From Streptomyces sp. ITFR-16 (GTDB lineage Bacteria > Actinomycetota > Actinomycetes > Streptomycetales > Streptomycetaceae), in assembly GCF_031844705.1 (NCBI RefSeq), contig NZ_CP134609.1:7378001-7442000 (forward strand): a stretch of DNA of 64,000 nucleotides. Reading direction: 5' to 3'. A model generated the notes under the pieces. It did not search any database, was not told the DNA's origin, and worked only from the letters and a program-made list of their open reading frames with translations. The position numbers and the translations under genes were made by a program. Shown here piece after piece: positions 30,588 through 39,084 of the stretch; the first letter of the stretch is position 1, and each line of letters opens with the position of its first letter.

Positions 30588-31700
30588 CTAGGCCAGCGCC
30601 CAGGCGACGTCGCGCAGGAGGGCGTGCCGCCAGCCCGCGCGGTCGTGGTCCGAGGCGGACCGGGACACCCGGACGGTGGCGCCCGCCTGTTCGGTCAGGG
30701 CCTCGACGGGCGCGCAGTGGGGCAGCATCCGGGTCTCGTGCTCGCCCGCATCGAACGCGATGCGCAGCCCGGAGAGGTCGGGGCGCTCCCGCAGCCGGTC
30801 CGCGATCGCCCCGCCGAGAGGGCCCGCCAGCAGGTCCGTGCGGCTCGCGCAGTCGGGCGTCCACCAGAACGAGCCCGACTGGCAGGCGACGCGCGAGACC
30901 AGGTCCGGGAACTCCAGGGCCGCGTACACCGCGCTCAGCCCGCCGAGGCTCTGCCCGGCCACCACGAGCCGGTCAAGGCCGGCGGGGACACCGGACTGCG
31001 CGACCAGCGGCAGGAGTTCGTCCCTGACCGCCTCCCACAGCTCGGGCCGGCAGGTGAACTCGCCCGCCCGGTCCTTGGCCGGCAGGAAGACGAGCGTGGC
31101 GGGCGGCATCGCGCCGTCGGCGAAGGCCGCGTCGAACGCGGCCGCGGCCGGGTGCAGATACAGCCAGTCGTCCCCGTCGAGCAGCAGGACCACCGGGCCG
31201 CCGCCGCCCACCGGGTGGACGCGCACGGTGCGGCGCCCGCCGAGCCGTGCGGACGCCCAGCGGAGCCTGGTGGCGGGCACGGGCAGCACGTCGTCCGCGC
31301 CGACGACGGGCCAGTAGGGCTGTTCCGGGGCGTCCGGCGTTGCGGCGATCGAGCGGTCGCCGCCGGCGCCGGACGGGTTGAACGGGTCGGCGTGCGCCCC
31401 GTCGTCCGCGATGATCTGGTAGGTCACCCGCAGCCGCGCGGGCATCGGGACCTCGGCGTACCAGCAGTCCGTGTCGTCCCACCGGCGCAGCGGCACCTGC
31501 TGCGACCAGCTCTCGAAGGCTATGTCGGCGGGGGAGCCGCGCCAGAGGAACAGCGTCACCCAGCCGCCGTTCCCGTCGGGGCGCGACACGGGGGTCCGGG
31601 CCGCCGCCCAGAACGCGTCGGTGCCGGGACCGCCGGGCAGTCCGAACCCGGCGAAGGGGCTCTCGGCAGCGGCCGTGCGGCCGGTGGCGAGGCCGGTCAT
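30588..31700 (-). CDS. cchJ: Enterochelin-esterase-like hydrolase CchJ
   Basis: This 370-residue Fes/IroD-type alpha/beta hydrolase has an N-terminal ~150-residue Fes-like domain. V-A-G-Q-S-L-G-G-L-S places the nucleophile at about S243. A late S-D-H-D-R-A-G-W-R-H segment probably holds the catalytic His, and the F-D-A-G-E-H-E strand ends near residue 320. Coelichelin NRPS has no thioesterase, and CchJ has been proposed to help release or assemble the peptide; that remains a literature hypothesis. I see no signal peptide, so a cytoplasmic role (release, or iron liberation) is likely. It converges on cchI (9-bp gap) and shares an iron-boxed divergent promoter with cchK. Confidence 0.9.
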   Translation of the reverse strand: MTGLATGRTAAAESPFAGFGLPGGPGTDAFWAAARTPVSRPDGNGGWVTLFLWRGSPADIAFESWSQQVPLRRWDDTDCWYAEVPMPARLRVTYQIIADDGAHADPFNPSGAGGDRSIAATPDAPEQPYWPVVGADDVLPVPATRLRWASARLGGRRTVRVHPVGGGGPVVLLLDGDDWLYLHPAAAAFDAAFADGAMPPATLVFLPAKDRAGEFTCRPELWEAVRDELLPLVAQSGVPAGLDRLVVAGQSLGGLSAVYAALEFPDLVSRVACQSGSFWWTPDCASRTDLLAGPLGGAIADRLRERPDLSGLRIAFDAGEHETRMLPHCAPVEALTEQAGATVRVSRSASDHDRAGWRHALLRDVAWALA

Positions 31701-31779
31701 GACCGGGTCCGTTCGATCACCGGGGGCATGAGGGGTCTCCTTGTGCAGAGGGAAAGGGAGAGGCTAAGCTCGTATCTGA

Positions 31780-31798
31780 TTAGGCGAGCCTAACCTAA
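31780..31798. promoter_or_regulatory. Iron box between cchJ and cchK
   Basis: TTAGGCGAGCCTAACCTAA matches the consensus at 16 of 19 positions. It lies 80 bp from the cchJ start and 77 bp from the cchK start, so one site can serve both divergent promoters. Confidence 0.88.
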
Positions 31799-31874
31799 GC
31801 TTGATCCTGATGATCTGACGCACACTCTCGACGAGGCCGGCACCGGCCCGTTGGCCCGAGGAGGCACTGCCCGC

Positions 31875-32087
31875 ATGAGCACCAACCCGTTCGACGACCC
31901 CGAAGGCCGTTTCCTGGTCCTGGTGAACGACGAGGGCCAGCACTCCCTGTGGCCGTCGTTCGCCGAGGTGCCCGGAGGGTGGACGATCGCCTTCGAGGAG
32001 AACACGCGGGAAGCGTGCCTCGCCTACGTCGAAGCCAACTGGACCGATCTGCGCCCCCGGTCGCTCGCGGCGTCCATGGACGCCTGA
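31875..32087 (+). CDS. cchK: MbtH-family NRPS accessory protein CchK
   Basis: The 70-residue protein has the family core [10 protein letters not shown] (about 18-27), P-G-G-W and [10 protein letters not shown] (about 54-63). MbtH proteins bind adenylation domains and are needed for their folding or activity; the partner here is CchH. The ATG at 31875 has GAGGAGG ten bases upstream. An in-frame TTG at 31851 would add eight residues not found in the family. A strong terminator follows. Confidence 0.93.
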   Translation: MSTNPFDDPEGRFLVLVNDEGQHSLWPSFAEVPGGWTIAFEENTREACLAYVEANWTDLRPRSLAASMDA

Positions 32088-32103
32088 CCTCGGTTTCCGC
32101 CGC

Positions 32104-32130
32104 GCTCCGGCGGGAGTGACCCGCCGGAGC
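32104..32130 (+). terminator. Terminator after cchK
   Basis: GCTCCGGCGGG (32104-32114) pairs perfectly with CCCGCCGGAGC (32120-32130) around a 5-base loop, followed by GATTCTGTCT. The 11-bp GC stem starts 16 bp after the cchK stop. Confidence 0.8.
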
Positions 32131-32163
32131 GATTCTGTCTCGTGGAACCGAGGAAGGAAAGTC

Positions 32164-32700
32164 TTGACCACGGCCACGCCGCGCCCTGCCCCGCTGCCGT
32201 ACCCGTCCCGCCCGCCGGCGTCCCGTCCGCCGTCGCCCCGCGTCCGCACCGCCCGCGTCCCGGACGCCGCCGCGCTGGCCGAGCTGTCCCGGCCCTTCGT
32301 GCGCTCGGGGGCACTGCGGGAGCGGCCGGACACCCTGTACGCGGCGCAGGCCGCAGAGTTCCTGGTGGCGGTCGCGCCCGGCGGCGGGCTGGAGGGCTGT
32401 GTGGGCCTTCGGGTCTATTCGCCCGACCCTGTGACCGGCCACGGCCCCGCGGGGGTCCTGTACAACTTCTGTGTGGCCGGGCACCGGCAGGGGCGCGGTG
32501 TGGGGGCGGCGCTGCTGCGCGCGGCGCTGGCCATGGCGCGCGCCCAGTCGCTCGGCGCGCTGTTCACCGCTACCACGGGCAGCGGCAGGCTCTTCCTGCG
32601 GTACGGCTTCGCGCCGGCGGGCGTACGCCGGGCCCCGCGCCCCTGGGCCGATTCCCTGGATCCCCGGCGCAACGCGCGGATCCTCGCGCGCACCCTGTGA
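32164..32700 (+). CDS. N-acetylglutamate synthase-like GNAT acetyltransferase (ArgA-type)
   Basis: A TTG start at 32164 follows GAGGAAGGAAA and gives 178 residues. After a ~30-residue proline-rich lead, the sequence tracks the GNAT domain of N-acetylglutamate synthase: P-F-V-R-S-G-A-L-R-E-R (about 40-50), the acetyl-CoA loop H-R-Q-G-R-G-V-G (about 108-115), L-F-T-A-T-T and L-F-L-R-Y-G-F-A-P, and the ending L-D-P-R-R-N-A-R-I-L. Acetylation of glutamate starts ornithine synthesis. With the ArgB-like kinase opposite, it probably feeds ornithine to CchB. The generic assignment to GNAT is firm; the NAGS role is inferred. No iron box is visible directly upstream, so it may depend on read-through past the terminator at 32104 or on an unseen promoter. 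Confidence 0.75.
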   Translation: MTTATPRPAPLPYPSRPPASRPPSPRVRTARVPDAAALAELSRPFVRSGALRERPDTLYAAQAAEFLVAVAPGGGLEGCVGLRVYSPDPVTGHGPAGVLYNFCVAGHRQGRGVGAALLRAALAMARAQSLGALFTATTGSGRLFLRYGFAPAGVRRAPRPWADSLDPRRNARILARTL

Positions 32701-32707
32701 GCTGACG

Positions 32708-32746
32708 CGAGGGGGGCCGGATGCGTGTCACATCCGGCCCCCCTCG
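32708..32746. terminator. Strong bidirectional terminator between the ArgA-like and ArgB-like genes
   Basis: CGAGGGGGGCCGGATG (32708-32723) pairs perfectly over 16 bp with CATCCGGCCCCCCTCG (32731-32746), with a 7-base loop. It lies 8 bp beyond each of the two convergent stop codons. Confidence 0.88.
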
Positions 32747-32753
32747 TTCGCGC

Positions 32754-33599
32754 TCAGACGGCGCTTGTCGCGCGGTCCTGGCAGGGTTCGGGAACCACGG
32801 TGGTGCCGGCGCCGTTCTCGCCGAGGACGCCCCGCAGCACCGCGTGCGGCACCCGGCCGTCGAGGACGTCGGCCCGGCCCACTCCGCCCCGCACTGCGCG
32901 CAGGCAGCCCTCCATCTTGGGCAGCATGCCGCTGGCCAGTGAGGGCAGCAGTCCGTCCAGCGCGTCCGCCGTGAGATGCCGGATCACCTCGGTGCTGCGC
33001 GGCCAGTCCGCGTACAGCCCCTCCACGTCGGTGAGCATCACCAGCCGCTCCGCGCCGAGGGCCACGGCCAGGGCCGAGGCGGCGAGATCGGCGTTGACGT
33101 TGTAGACCTGCCCGTCCGTCCCCCGGGCCACGGGCGAGACCACCGGTATATGACCCTGCGTCAGAAGGCTGCGGACCATGGCCGGGTTGACCTCGGTGAT
33201 GTCCCCGACCTGGCCGATGTCCACCGCCACGCCGTCCACCCAGGCCGGCCGCCGCACGGCCGTCATGGTGTGCGCGTCCTCGCCGGTCATGCCCACGGCG
33301 TACGGCCCGTGGGTGTTGATGTGGCCCACCAGTTCGCGCTGGACCCGGCCGGAAAGCACCATGCGGACGACCTCCATGGTCTCCGCCGTGGTCACCCGCA
33401 GACCCGCCTCGAAGCGGCTCTCCAGGCCCAGGCGGTCGAGCATCGCGCTGATCTGCGGGCCGCCCCCGTGCACGACGACCGGGCGCAGACCAGCTCGCCA
33501 CAACTCCACGACGTCCTGGGCGAACGCCTGTTGCAGACTCGCGTCCACCATGGCGTTGCCGCCGAACTTGATGACGACCGGTCTCAGATCCTCTTCCAT
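32754..33599 (-). CDS. Acetylglutamate kinase paralogue (ArgB-like), N-terminally short
   Basis: The 281-residue amino-acid kinase has [10 protein letters not shown] at residues 8-17, V-H-G-G-G-P-Q-I at about 43-50, N-V-N-A-D near 180 and L-T-D-V-E-G-L-Y near 206, all typical of ArgB. The protein starts only seven residues before the first strand. Actinobacterial ArgB usually has a longer N-terminal helix that builds the hexamer and confers arginine inhibition. The codon before ATG is TAA, so no longer form is possible. It probably phosphorylates N-acetylglutamate without arginine feedback, making ornithine for coelichelin under iron limitation. The normal ArgB is presumably elsewhere in the genome. 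Confidence 0.87.
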   Translation of the reverse strand: MEEDLRPVVIKFGGNAMVDASLQQAFAQDVVELWRAGLRPVVVHGGGPQISAMLDRLGLESRFEAGLRVTTAETMEVVRMVLSGRVQRELVGHINTHGPYAVGMTGEDAHTMTAVRRPAWVDGVAVDIGQVGDITEVNPAMVRSLLTQGHIPVVSPVARGTDGQVYNVNADLAASALAVALGAERLVMLTDVEGLYADWPRSTEVIRHLTADALDGLLPSLASGMLPKMEGCLRAVRGGVGRADVLDGRVPHAVLRGVLGENGAGTTVVPEPCQDRATSAV

Positions 33600-33618
33600 T
33601 TAGCTTAGCCTAACCTAA
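33600..33618 (-). promoter_or_regulatory. Near-perfect iron box abutting the ArgB-like start codon
   Basis: On the minus strand the site reads TTAGGTTAGGCTAAGCTAA and is followed directly by ATG. It matches the consensus at 18 of 19 positions. TAGGCT inside it is a good -10 hexamer placed seven bases before the ATG, which suggests leaderless transcription with the operator over the promoter. There is no Shine-Dalgarno sequence. Confidence 0.88.
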
Positions 33619-33666
33619 GTGAAATGAGGCCGGTGCCTGCATCGCAGGGTCCGGGCGGGCGGGATC

Positions 33667-36600
33667 TCAGCCGATCTCGATGAGCAGATCGCCCGCCTCG
33701 ACCTGCTGGACACGGCCGATCGCGAGCCGCCGCACCACCCCTGCGGACTGGGCGGTGATCGAGGCCTCCATCTTCATCGCCTCGATCGTGGCCACCGTCT
33801 GCCCGGCCGACACCGAGTCGCCCTCCGCCACCTGGAGCGTGACCACCCCGGCGAACGGGGCCGCCACATGGCCCTCGTCGGCGCGGTCCGCCTTCTCGGC
33901 GGCCTTGACCTCGGTGGCGACCGACCGGTCCCGGACCGACACCGGCCGCAACTGCCCGTTGAGCGTGGCCAGTACGCTGCGGAAGCCGCGCTCGTCCGCC
34001 TCGGAGATGGCCTCCAGCTCGATCAGCAGGGTGACCCCGGGATCGAGCGTGACGGTGTGCTCGGTCTCCGTCTCCAGCCCGTACAGGAAGTCCGGAGTCG
34101 GCAGCACGGAGGTGTCGCCGTACGCCTCGCGGTGCGCCTCGAACTCCTTGGTCGGGCCGGGGAAGAGCAGCCGGTTGAGCGTGGCGCGAGGCGACTTCTC
34201 CAGGCCTTCCCGGTCCTCGTCCGACAGCTGCGGCGCCTGCGCCTTCTCCGGACGGCCCTTCAGCGCCCGGGTGCGGAACGGCTCCGGCCAGCCGCCGGGC
34301 GGGTCGCCCAGCTCGCCGCGGAGGAAGCCGATCACCGAGTCCGGTACGTCGAACTTCCCCGGGTCGGCCTCGAAGTCGGCCGCCTCCACGCCCGCGCCCA
34401 CCAGATGCAGCGCCAGGTCACCGACCACCTTCGACGACGGGGTCACCTTCACCAGCCGGCCGAGCATGCGGTCGGCCGCGGCATAGCAGTCCTCGATGAG
34501 CTCGAAGCGGTCGCCGAGCCCGAGGGCGATGGCCTGCTGGCGCAGGTTGGACAACTGCCCGCCGGGGATCTCGTGGTGGTAGATCCGGCCGGTGGGCGAG
34601 GCGAGCCCGGACTCGAAGGGGGCGTAGACCTTGCGGGTCGCCTCCCAGTACGGCTCCAGGTCGCCGACCGCCTGGAGCGAGAGGCCCGTCGCGCGCTCGG
34701 TGTGGTCGGTCGCGGCGACCAGCGCCGACAGCGGGGGCTGGCTGGTGGTGCCGGCCATCGAGGCGACGGCCGCGTCCACCGCGTCCACCCCCGCGTCGAT
34801 GGCGGCGATCAGCGTGCCCAGCTGCCCGCCCGCCGTGTCGTGGGTGTGCAGATGCACCGGCAGGTCGAACCGCTCGCGCAGCGCCGTCACCAGGGTGCGT
34901 GCGGCAGGCGGACGCAGCAGCCCGGCCATGTCCTTGATGGCGAGCACATGGGCGCCCGCCTCCACGATCTGCTCGGCGAGCCGCAGGTAGTAGTCCAGCG
35001 TGTACAGCGTCTCGCCGGGGTCGGAGAGGTCGGCGGTGTAGCAGAGCGCCACCTCCGCGACCGAGGTCCCGGTGGCCCGCACCGCGTCGATCGCCGGACG
35101 CATCTGGGACACGTCGTTGAGGGCGTCGAAGATCCGGAAGATGTCCATCCCGGCGGAGGCGGCCTCGCTGACGAACGCCTCGGTCACCTCGGTCGGGTAG
35201 GGCGTGTAGCCCACCGTGTTGCGGCCGCGCAGCAGCATCTGCGTACAGATGTTGGGCACGGCCTCGCGGAGCTTGACCAGCCGCTCCCACGGGTCCTCGG
35301 CCAGGAAGCGCAGCGCCACGTCGTAGGTGGCGCCGCCCCAGCACTCGATGCTCAGCAGCTCGGGGACGGTCCGGGCGACATGCGGCGCGACGGCCAGCAG
35401 GTCCCGGGTCCTGACCCGGGTGGCGAGCAGCGACTGATGGGCGTCGCGGAACGTGGTGTCGGTGACGGCCACGGCGGACTGCGCGCGCAGCTCGGCGGCG
35501 AAGCGCTCCGGGCCGAGCTCGGCCAGCCGCTGGCGCGAACCGGCCGGCGGCGTCCCGGGCGGCAGGGCGGGCAGCTTCTCTGCGGGGTCGATGACCGCGG
35601 GGCGCGGGCCGTAGGGCCGGTTGACGGTGGTCTCGGCCAGATAGCCCAGCATCCGGCTGCCGCGGTCGGCCGACGGGCGGGCGAGGATCAGCTCGGGGTG
35701 CTCGTCGATGAAGCTGGTCGTGATGCGTCCCGCCCGGAAGTCCGGGTGGTCCAGCACCGCCCCGAGGAAGGGCAGATTGGTGGCCACCCCCCGGATACGG
35801 AACTCGGCGATGGCCCGGCGCGCCCGCCGCGCCGCGTTGGCGAAGTCATGGCCGTGGCAGGTGAGTTTGACCAGCATCGAGTCGAAGTGGGCGGACACCT
35901 CGGCGCCCGTGTGGACCGTGCCGCCGTCCAGCCGGACGCCGGGGCCGCCGGGGGAGCGGTAGGCGGAGATGGTGCCGGTGTCCGGACGGAAGCCGTTGGC
36001 CGGGTCCTCCGTGGTGATGCGGCACTGCATCGCCGTGCCGTTGAGCGTGATGTCGTCCTGGGACAGGTGCAGTTGGGGCAGGGTCATGCCCGCGGCGATG
36101 CGCAGCTGCGCGATGACCAGGTCGCGACCGGTGACCTGCTCGGTCACGGTGTGCTCGACCTGGATGCGCGGGTTCATCTCGATGAAGACGTGGTTGCCGC
36201 GCTCGTCGACGAGGAATTCGACGGTGCCCGCGTTCACATAGCCGATGTGCCGGGCGAAGGCGACGGCGTCCGCGCAGATCCGCGCCCGCAGCTCCGGGTC
36301 CAGGTTCGGGGCGGGCGCGATCTCCACGACCTTCTGGTGCCGGCGCTGGAGCGAGCAGTCCCGCTCGTACAGGTGCACCACGTTGCCCTCGGCGTCGGCG
36401 AGGATCTGCACCTCGATGTGGCGGGGGTTGATCACCGCCTGCTCCAGGAAGACCGTCGCGTCGCCGAACGCGGAGCGGGCCTCGCGCATCGCCGCGTCGA
36501 TCGCCTCGCGCAGCTCGGCCGCCTCCGCGACCCGGCGCATCCCGCGCCCGCCGCCACCGGCGACGGCCTTGACGAAGACCGGGAAGCCGATGTCCTCGGA

Positions 36601-37041
36601 GGCCGCGACGAGCGTGTCCACGTCCTCCGACGGCTCGGACGACTTCAGGACCGGTACCCCGGCCTCCCGCGCGGCGGCGACCGCCCGGGACTTGTTGCCC
36701 GTCAGATTCAGCACCTGCGACGGGGGTCCGACGAACGTGATGCCCGCCTCGGAGCACGCGGCTGCCAGATCCGGGTTCTCCGACAGGAAGCCGTAGCCCG
36801 GATAGACGGCGTCGGCGCCCGCCTTGCGCGCGGCCTTGATCACCTCGTCCACCGAGAGGTACGCCCTGACGGGGTGCCCCGGCTCCCCGATCCGGTAGGC
36901 CTCGTCGGCCTTCGCCCGGTGCAGGGAGTTGCGGTCCTCGTGCGGATACACGGCCACGGTGGAGATGCCGAGCTCGAACGCCGCGCGGAACGCGCGGATC
37001 GCGATCTCCCCGCGGTTGGCGACCAATACCTTCTCGAACAT
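33667..37041 (-). CDS. pyc: Pyruvate carboxylase
   Basis: The 1124-residue protein has the full order: biotin carboxylase (1-450, with G-G-G-G-R-G-M near 164 and the E-M-N-P-R-I-Q-V-E-H-T-V-T-E signature near 290), carboxyltransferase (about 500-800, with F-R-D-A-H-Q-S and metal-binding H-L-H-T-H-D-T-A-G), and a C-terminal biotinyl domain with E-A-M-K-M-E-A-S. It makes oxaloacetate from pyruvate and bicarbonate to replenish the TCA cycle. The ATG at 37041 follows GGGGAG; the frame upstream is not protein-like. It stands alone, next to the iron-regulated ArgB gene by chance or history. The 296 bp upstream (37042-37337) shows no feature that I can support. Confidence 0.97.
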   Translation of the reverse strand: MFEKVLVANRGEIAIRAFRAAFELGISTVAVYPHEDRNSLHRAKADEAYRIGEPGHPVRAYLSVDEVIKAARKAGADAVYPGYGFLSENPDLAAACSEAGITFVGPPSQVLNLTGNKSRAVAAAREAGVPVLKSSEPSEDVDTLVAASEDIGFPVFVKAVAGGGGRGMRRVAEAAELREAIDAAMREARSAFGDATVFLEQAVINPRHIEVQILADAEGNVVHLYERDCSLQRRHQKVVEIAPAPNLDPELRARICADAVAFARHIGYVNAGTVEFLVDERGNHVFIEMNPRIQVEHTVTEQVTGRDLVIAQLRIAAGMTLPQLHLSQDDITLNGTAMQCRITTEDPANGFRPDTGTISAYRSPGGPGVRLDGGTVHTGAEVSAHFDSMLVKLTCHGHDFANAARRARRAIAEFRIRGVATNLPFLGAVLDHPDFRAGRITTSFIDEHPELILARPSADRGSRMLGYLAETTVNRPYGPRPAVIDPAEKLPALPPGTPPAGSRQRLAELGPERFAAELRAQSAVAVTDTTFRDAHQSLLATRVRTRDLLAVAPHVARTVPELLSIECWGGATYDVALRFLAEDPWERLVKLREAVPNICTQMLLRGRNTVGYTPYPTEVTEAFVSEAASAGMDIFRIFDALNDVSQMRPAIDAVRATGTSVAEVALCYTADLSDPGETLYTLDYYLRLAEQIVEAGAHVLAIKDMAGLLRPPAARTLVTALRERFDLPVHLHTHDTAGGQLGTLIAAIDAGVDAVDAAVASMAGTTSQPPLSALVAATDHTERATGLSLQAVGDLEPYWEATRKVYAPFESGLASPTGRIYHHEIPGGQLSNLRQQAIALGLGDRFELIEDCYAAADRMLGRLVKVTPSSKVVGDLALHLVGAGVEAADFEADPGKFDVPDSVIGFLRGELGDPPGGWPEPFRTRALKGRPEKAQAPQLSDEDREGLEKSPRATLNRLLFPGPTKEFEAHREAYGDTSVLPTPDFLYGLETETEHTVTLDPGVTLLIELEAISEADERGFRSVLATLNGQLRPVSVRDRSVATEVKAAEKADRADEGHVAAPFAGVVTLQVAEGDSVSAGQTVATIEAMKMEASITAQSAGVVRRLAIGRVQQVEAGDLLIEIG

Positions 37042-37337
37042 CAAACTCCCCAGTCGTGTCACGAGCGTGTGGCCCCGGAACGGGCGGTGTGCGGCACGGG
37101 ACGCGTACCCGCGCATCCGGTGGCCGCCCGGCGGTGGTGAAGTCCTCCGAGGCCCTCGGGCCCGAAGTGTTCGACACCGTACCGGAGACTTTCCCAGAGA
37201 TCGCGAGCGCAAAAGATGGCCTGCGTCACGTCCCGAACACCTTCCGTTTCCGGCTCCGGGACCCGCCCGGTGCGATCCGCGGTGGCGGAGACATCCATGC
37301 CCCGCCCATCGGGCGAAGCCAGTGATATACACCGGAT

Positions 37338-39074
37338 ATGCCCCGTTTGCACGCGCTGCCCGCCGCGCTGAGCAGGAGCGGCCGGCGGCGCGGGACGGCC
37401 CGGGTCCGCCGCGCGCTCTCCCCGCGCGGCGCACTCGCCCTGCAGAGCGTGGACGGTGCCCTGTCCTTCGCCCTGCGCGCCGCCCTCGCCATGGCCCTGC
37501 CGGCGCTGCCGATGGCCCTGGCCGGCCACGCCGACCTGGCCGTCTACGCCATGCTGGGCTCCTTCACCACCACATTCGGCCGCAACCTGCCCTACGCCCG
37601 GCGCGCCCGTGTCCTCGCGCTGGTCGCGGTGACCATGACCGCGTGTGTGGCGGGCGGTTCGGCCCTCGCCGCATGGGCGGACCCCCGGAGCGGAGGAGCG
37701 GGCGCCGCCGTGGTGGTCGCGGCCATGGCCGCGGTGGCGGGCGCCGCCAAGTTCGCCTGCGACGCGGCCCGTCTGAGCGGGCTCGGCGCGGTCCTGCTGC
37801 TGTTCTCCTTCGCCGTGGCCGCCAACGGCTCGCCGGGGGCGGGCGACATCCTCCCCCGGACCGCGCTGGCCGCGTCGGGCGCCGCCGTCGCCTGGGTCCT
37901 GGCCGTGTCGGGCCGCCTCGTGCACCCGGACCGTCCGCAGCGCCTCGCCGCGGCGGCGGCGCTGCGGACGGTCGCGGACCTGCGGGAGGCCGGCGCGGGT
38001 GACGCCCGCGGCCACCGGCACCGGGCGACCGCCGCCGTGCTCCAGGCCTACCGGACTCTTGGCGCGATGCCCCCGGACGCTGCCGGGCGGACCGTCCGGG
38101 GGGACAGCCTCATCCGCCTCACCGACCTCTCCTGGGCGCTGCTGAACGACAGCGCGGACGGCGCGCCGGACCTCGTACCCCTCCTGCGCCGGCAGGCCCG
38201 TGTACTCGCAGGCCGCCGGCGCGACCCGCAGCCGCTGCCGGGGCTGGCGGCGCTGATGCCCGCCGGCGGGGCCGGCCCGGTCCGGGAGGTGCCCGCCACC
38301 GGACACGCCGCCGGGCTGCGCGCCACGGAGCTGACGACGGGAGCCCGCCCCGGCGGCCACGGCCGGACGGCGGTGCTGCTCGTCCCCGCCCTGCGGATGA
38401 CCCTCGGCACCGGTCTCGCGGGCGGGGCGGCGCTCGCGCTGGGCCTCGGACACGGCTACTGGGCGGCGATCAGCGCGGCGGCGGTGCTGCACTCCGTCAA
38501 CGTCCGCACGGCGGCGCAGCGGGCCGTCCAGCGCACGCTGGGCACCGTCGCCGGACTGCTGCTCGCCCTCGGCGTCCTGGCCACAGGCCCCGGGCCCGTC
38601 GTGCTCGTCCTCGTCATCGTGCTGCTGGAATTCCTGCTGGAGTACGTCGTGGCCCGCAACTACGGCTTCGGCGTCGTCTTCCTCACCCCGCTGGCCCTGC
38701 TGCTGACCGACCTGGCCGCTCCCTCGCCCGCCGGGACCCTCGTCCAGGACCGGGCGCTGGGCAGCGTGGTCGGTGTCGTCATCGCGCTGGGCTGCGCGCT
38801 CGTGGTCGTCCACGACCACGCCGCCGTGCGCGTCCAGCGGGCGCTGGCGGCCTGCACCCAGGCATCCGACGGCGCCGCGTACGCGATGGGCGCCGGCGCG
38901 GAGGCGTCGTTCCCGGTGCTCCAGGCCCATCTCGCGGCAGCCGTCGTGGAGTTGCGCGAGGCGGACGACGCGGCGGCGGGCGAAATCTGGTCCGCCGAGA
39001 TCGATCCCACCGAACTCGCGGCGGCGGAGCAGCGCGCCCATCTGCTCCTCGGCCGGCTCGCCAGGTGGCGGTGA
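37338..39074 (+). CDS. FUSC-family membrane protein (aromatic-acid-exporter type)
   Basis: The 578-residue protein has two sets of about five to six hydrophobic helices (about 40-190 and 350-480), separated by a hydrophilic domain rich in Arg and Ala, and a helical C-terminal tail. This duplicated layout is that of FUSC/YccS-like proteins, proposed to export aromatic acids and related compounds. The segment A-V-Y-A-M-L-G-S-F is typical of the first half, and Y-W-A-A-I-S-A-A-A-V-L of the second. It converges with the oxidoreductase gene (10-bp gap). The substrate is unknown. Confidence 0.78.
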   Translation: MPRLHALPAALSRSGRRRGTARVRRALSPRGALALQSVDGALSFALRAALAMALPALPMALAGHADLAVYAMLGSFTTTFGRNLPYARRARVLALVAVTMTACVAGGSALAAWADPRSGGAGAAVVVAAMAAVAGAAKFACDAARLSGLGAVLLLFSFAVAANGSPGAGDILPRTALAASGAAVAWVLAVSGRLVHPDRPQRLAAAAALRTVADLREAGAGDARGHRHRATAAVLQAYRTLGAMPPDAAGRTVRGDSLIRLTDLSWALLNDSADGAPDLVPLLRRQARVLAGRRRDPQPLPGLAALMPAGGAGPVREVPATGHAAGLRATELTTGARPGGHGRTAVLLVPALRMTLGTGLAGGAALALGLGHGYWAAISAAAVLHSVNVRTAAQRAVQRTLGTVAGLLLALGVLATGPGPVVLVLVIVLLEFLLEYVVARNYGFGVVFLTPLALLLTDLAAPSPAGTLVQDRALGSVVGVVIALGCALVVVHDHAAVRVQRALAACTQASDGAAYAMGAGAEASFPVLQAHLAAAVVELREADDAAAGEIWSAEIDPTELAAAEQRAHLLLGRLARWR

Positions 39075-39084
39075 CCGGGCTCGC

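Noticed and set aside
32104-32130. Hairpin after cchK as a riboswitch for the acetyltransferase gene
   Set aside because: It is a simple perfect stem-loop just after a stop codon, with no further conserved structure; a terminator explains it.
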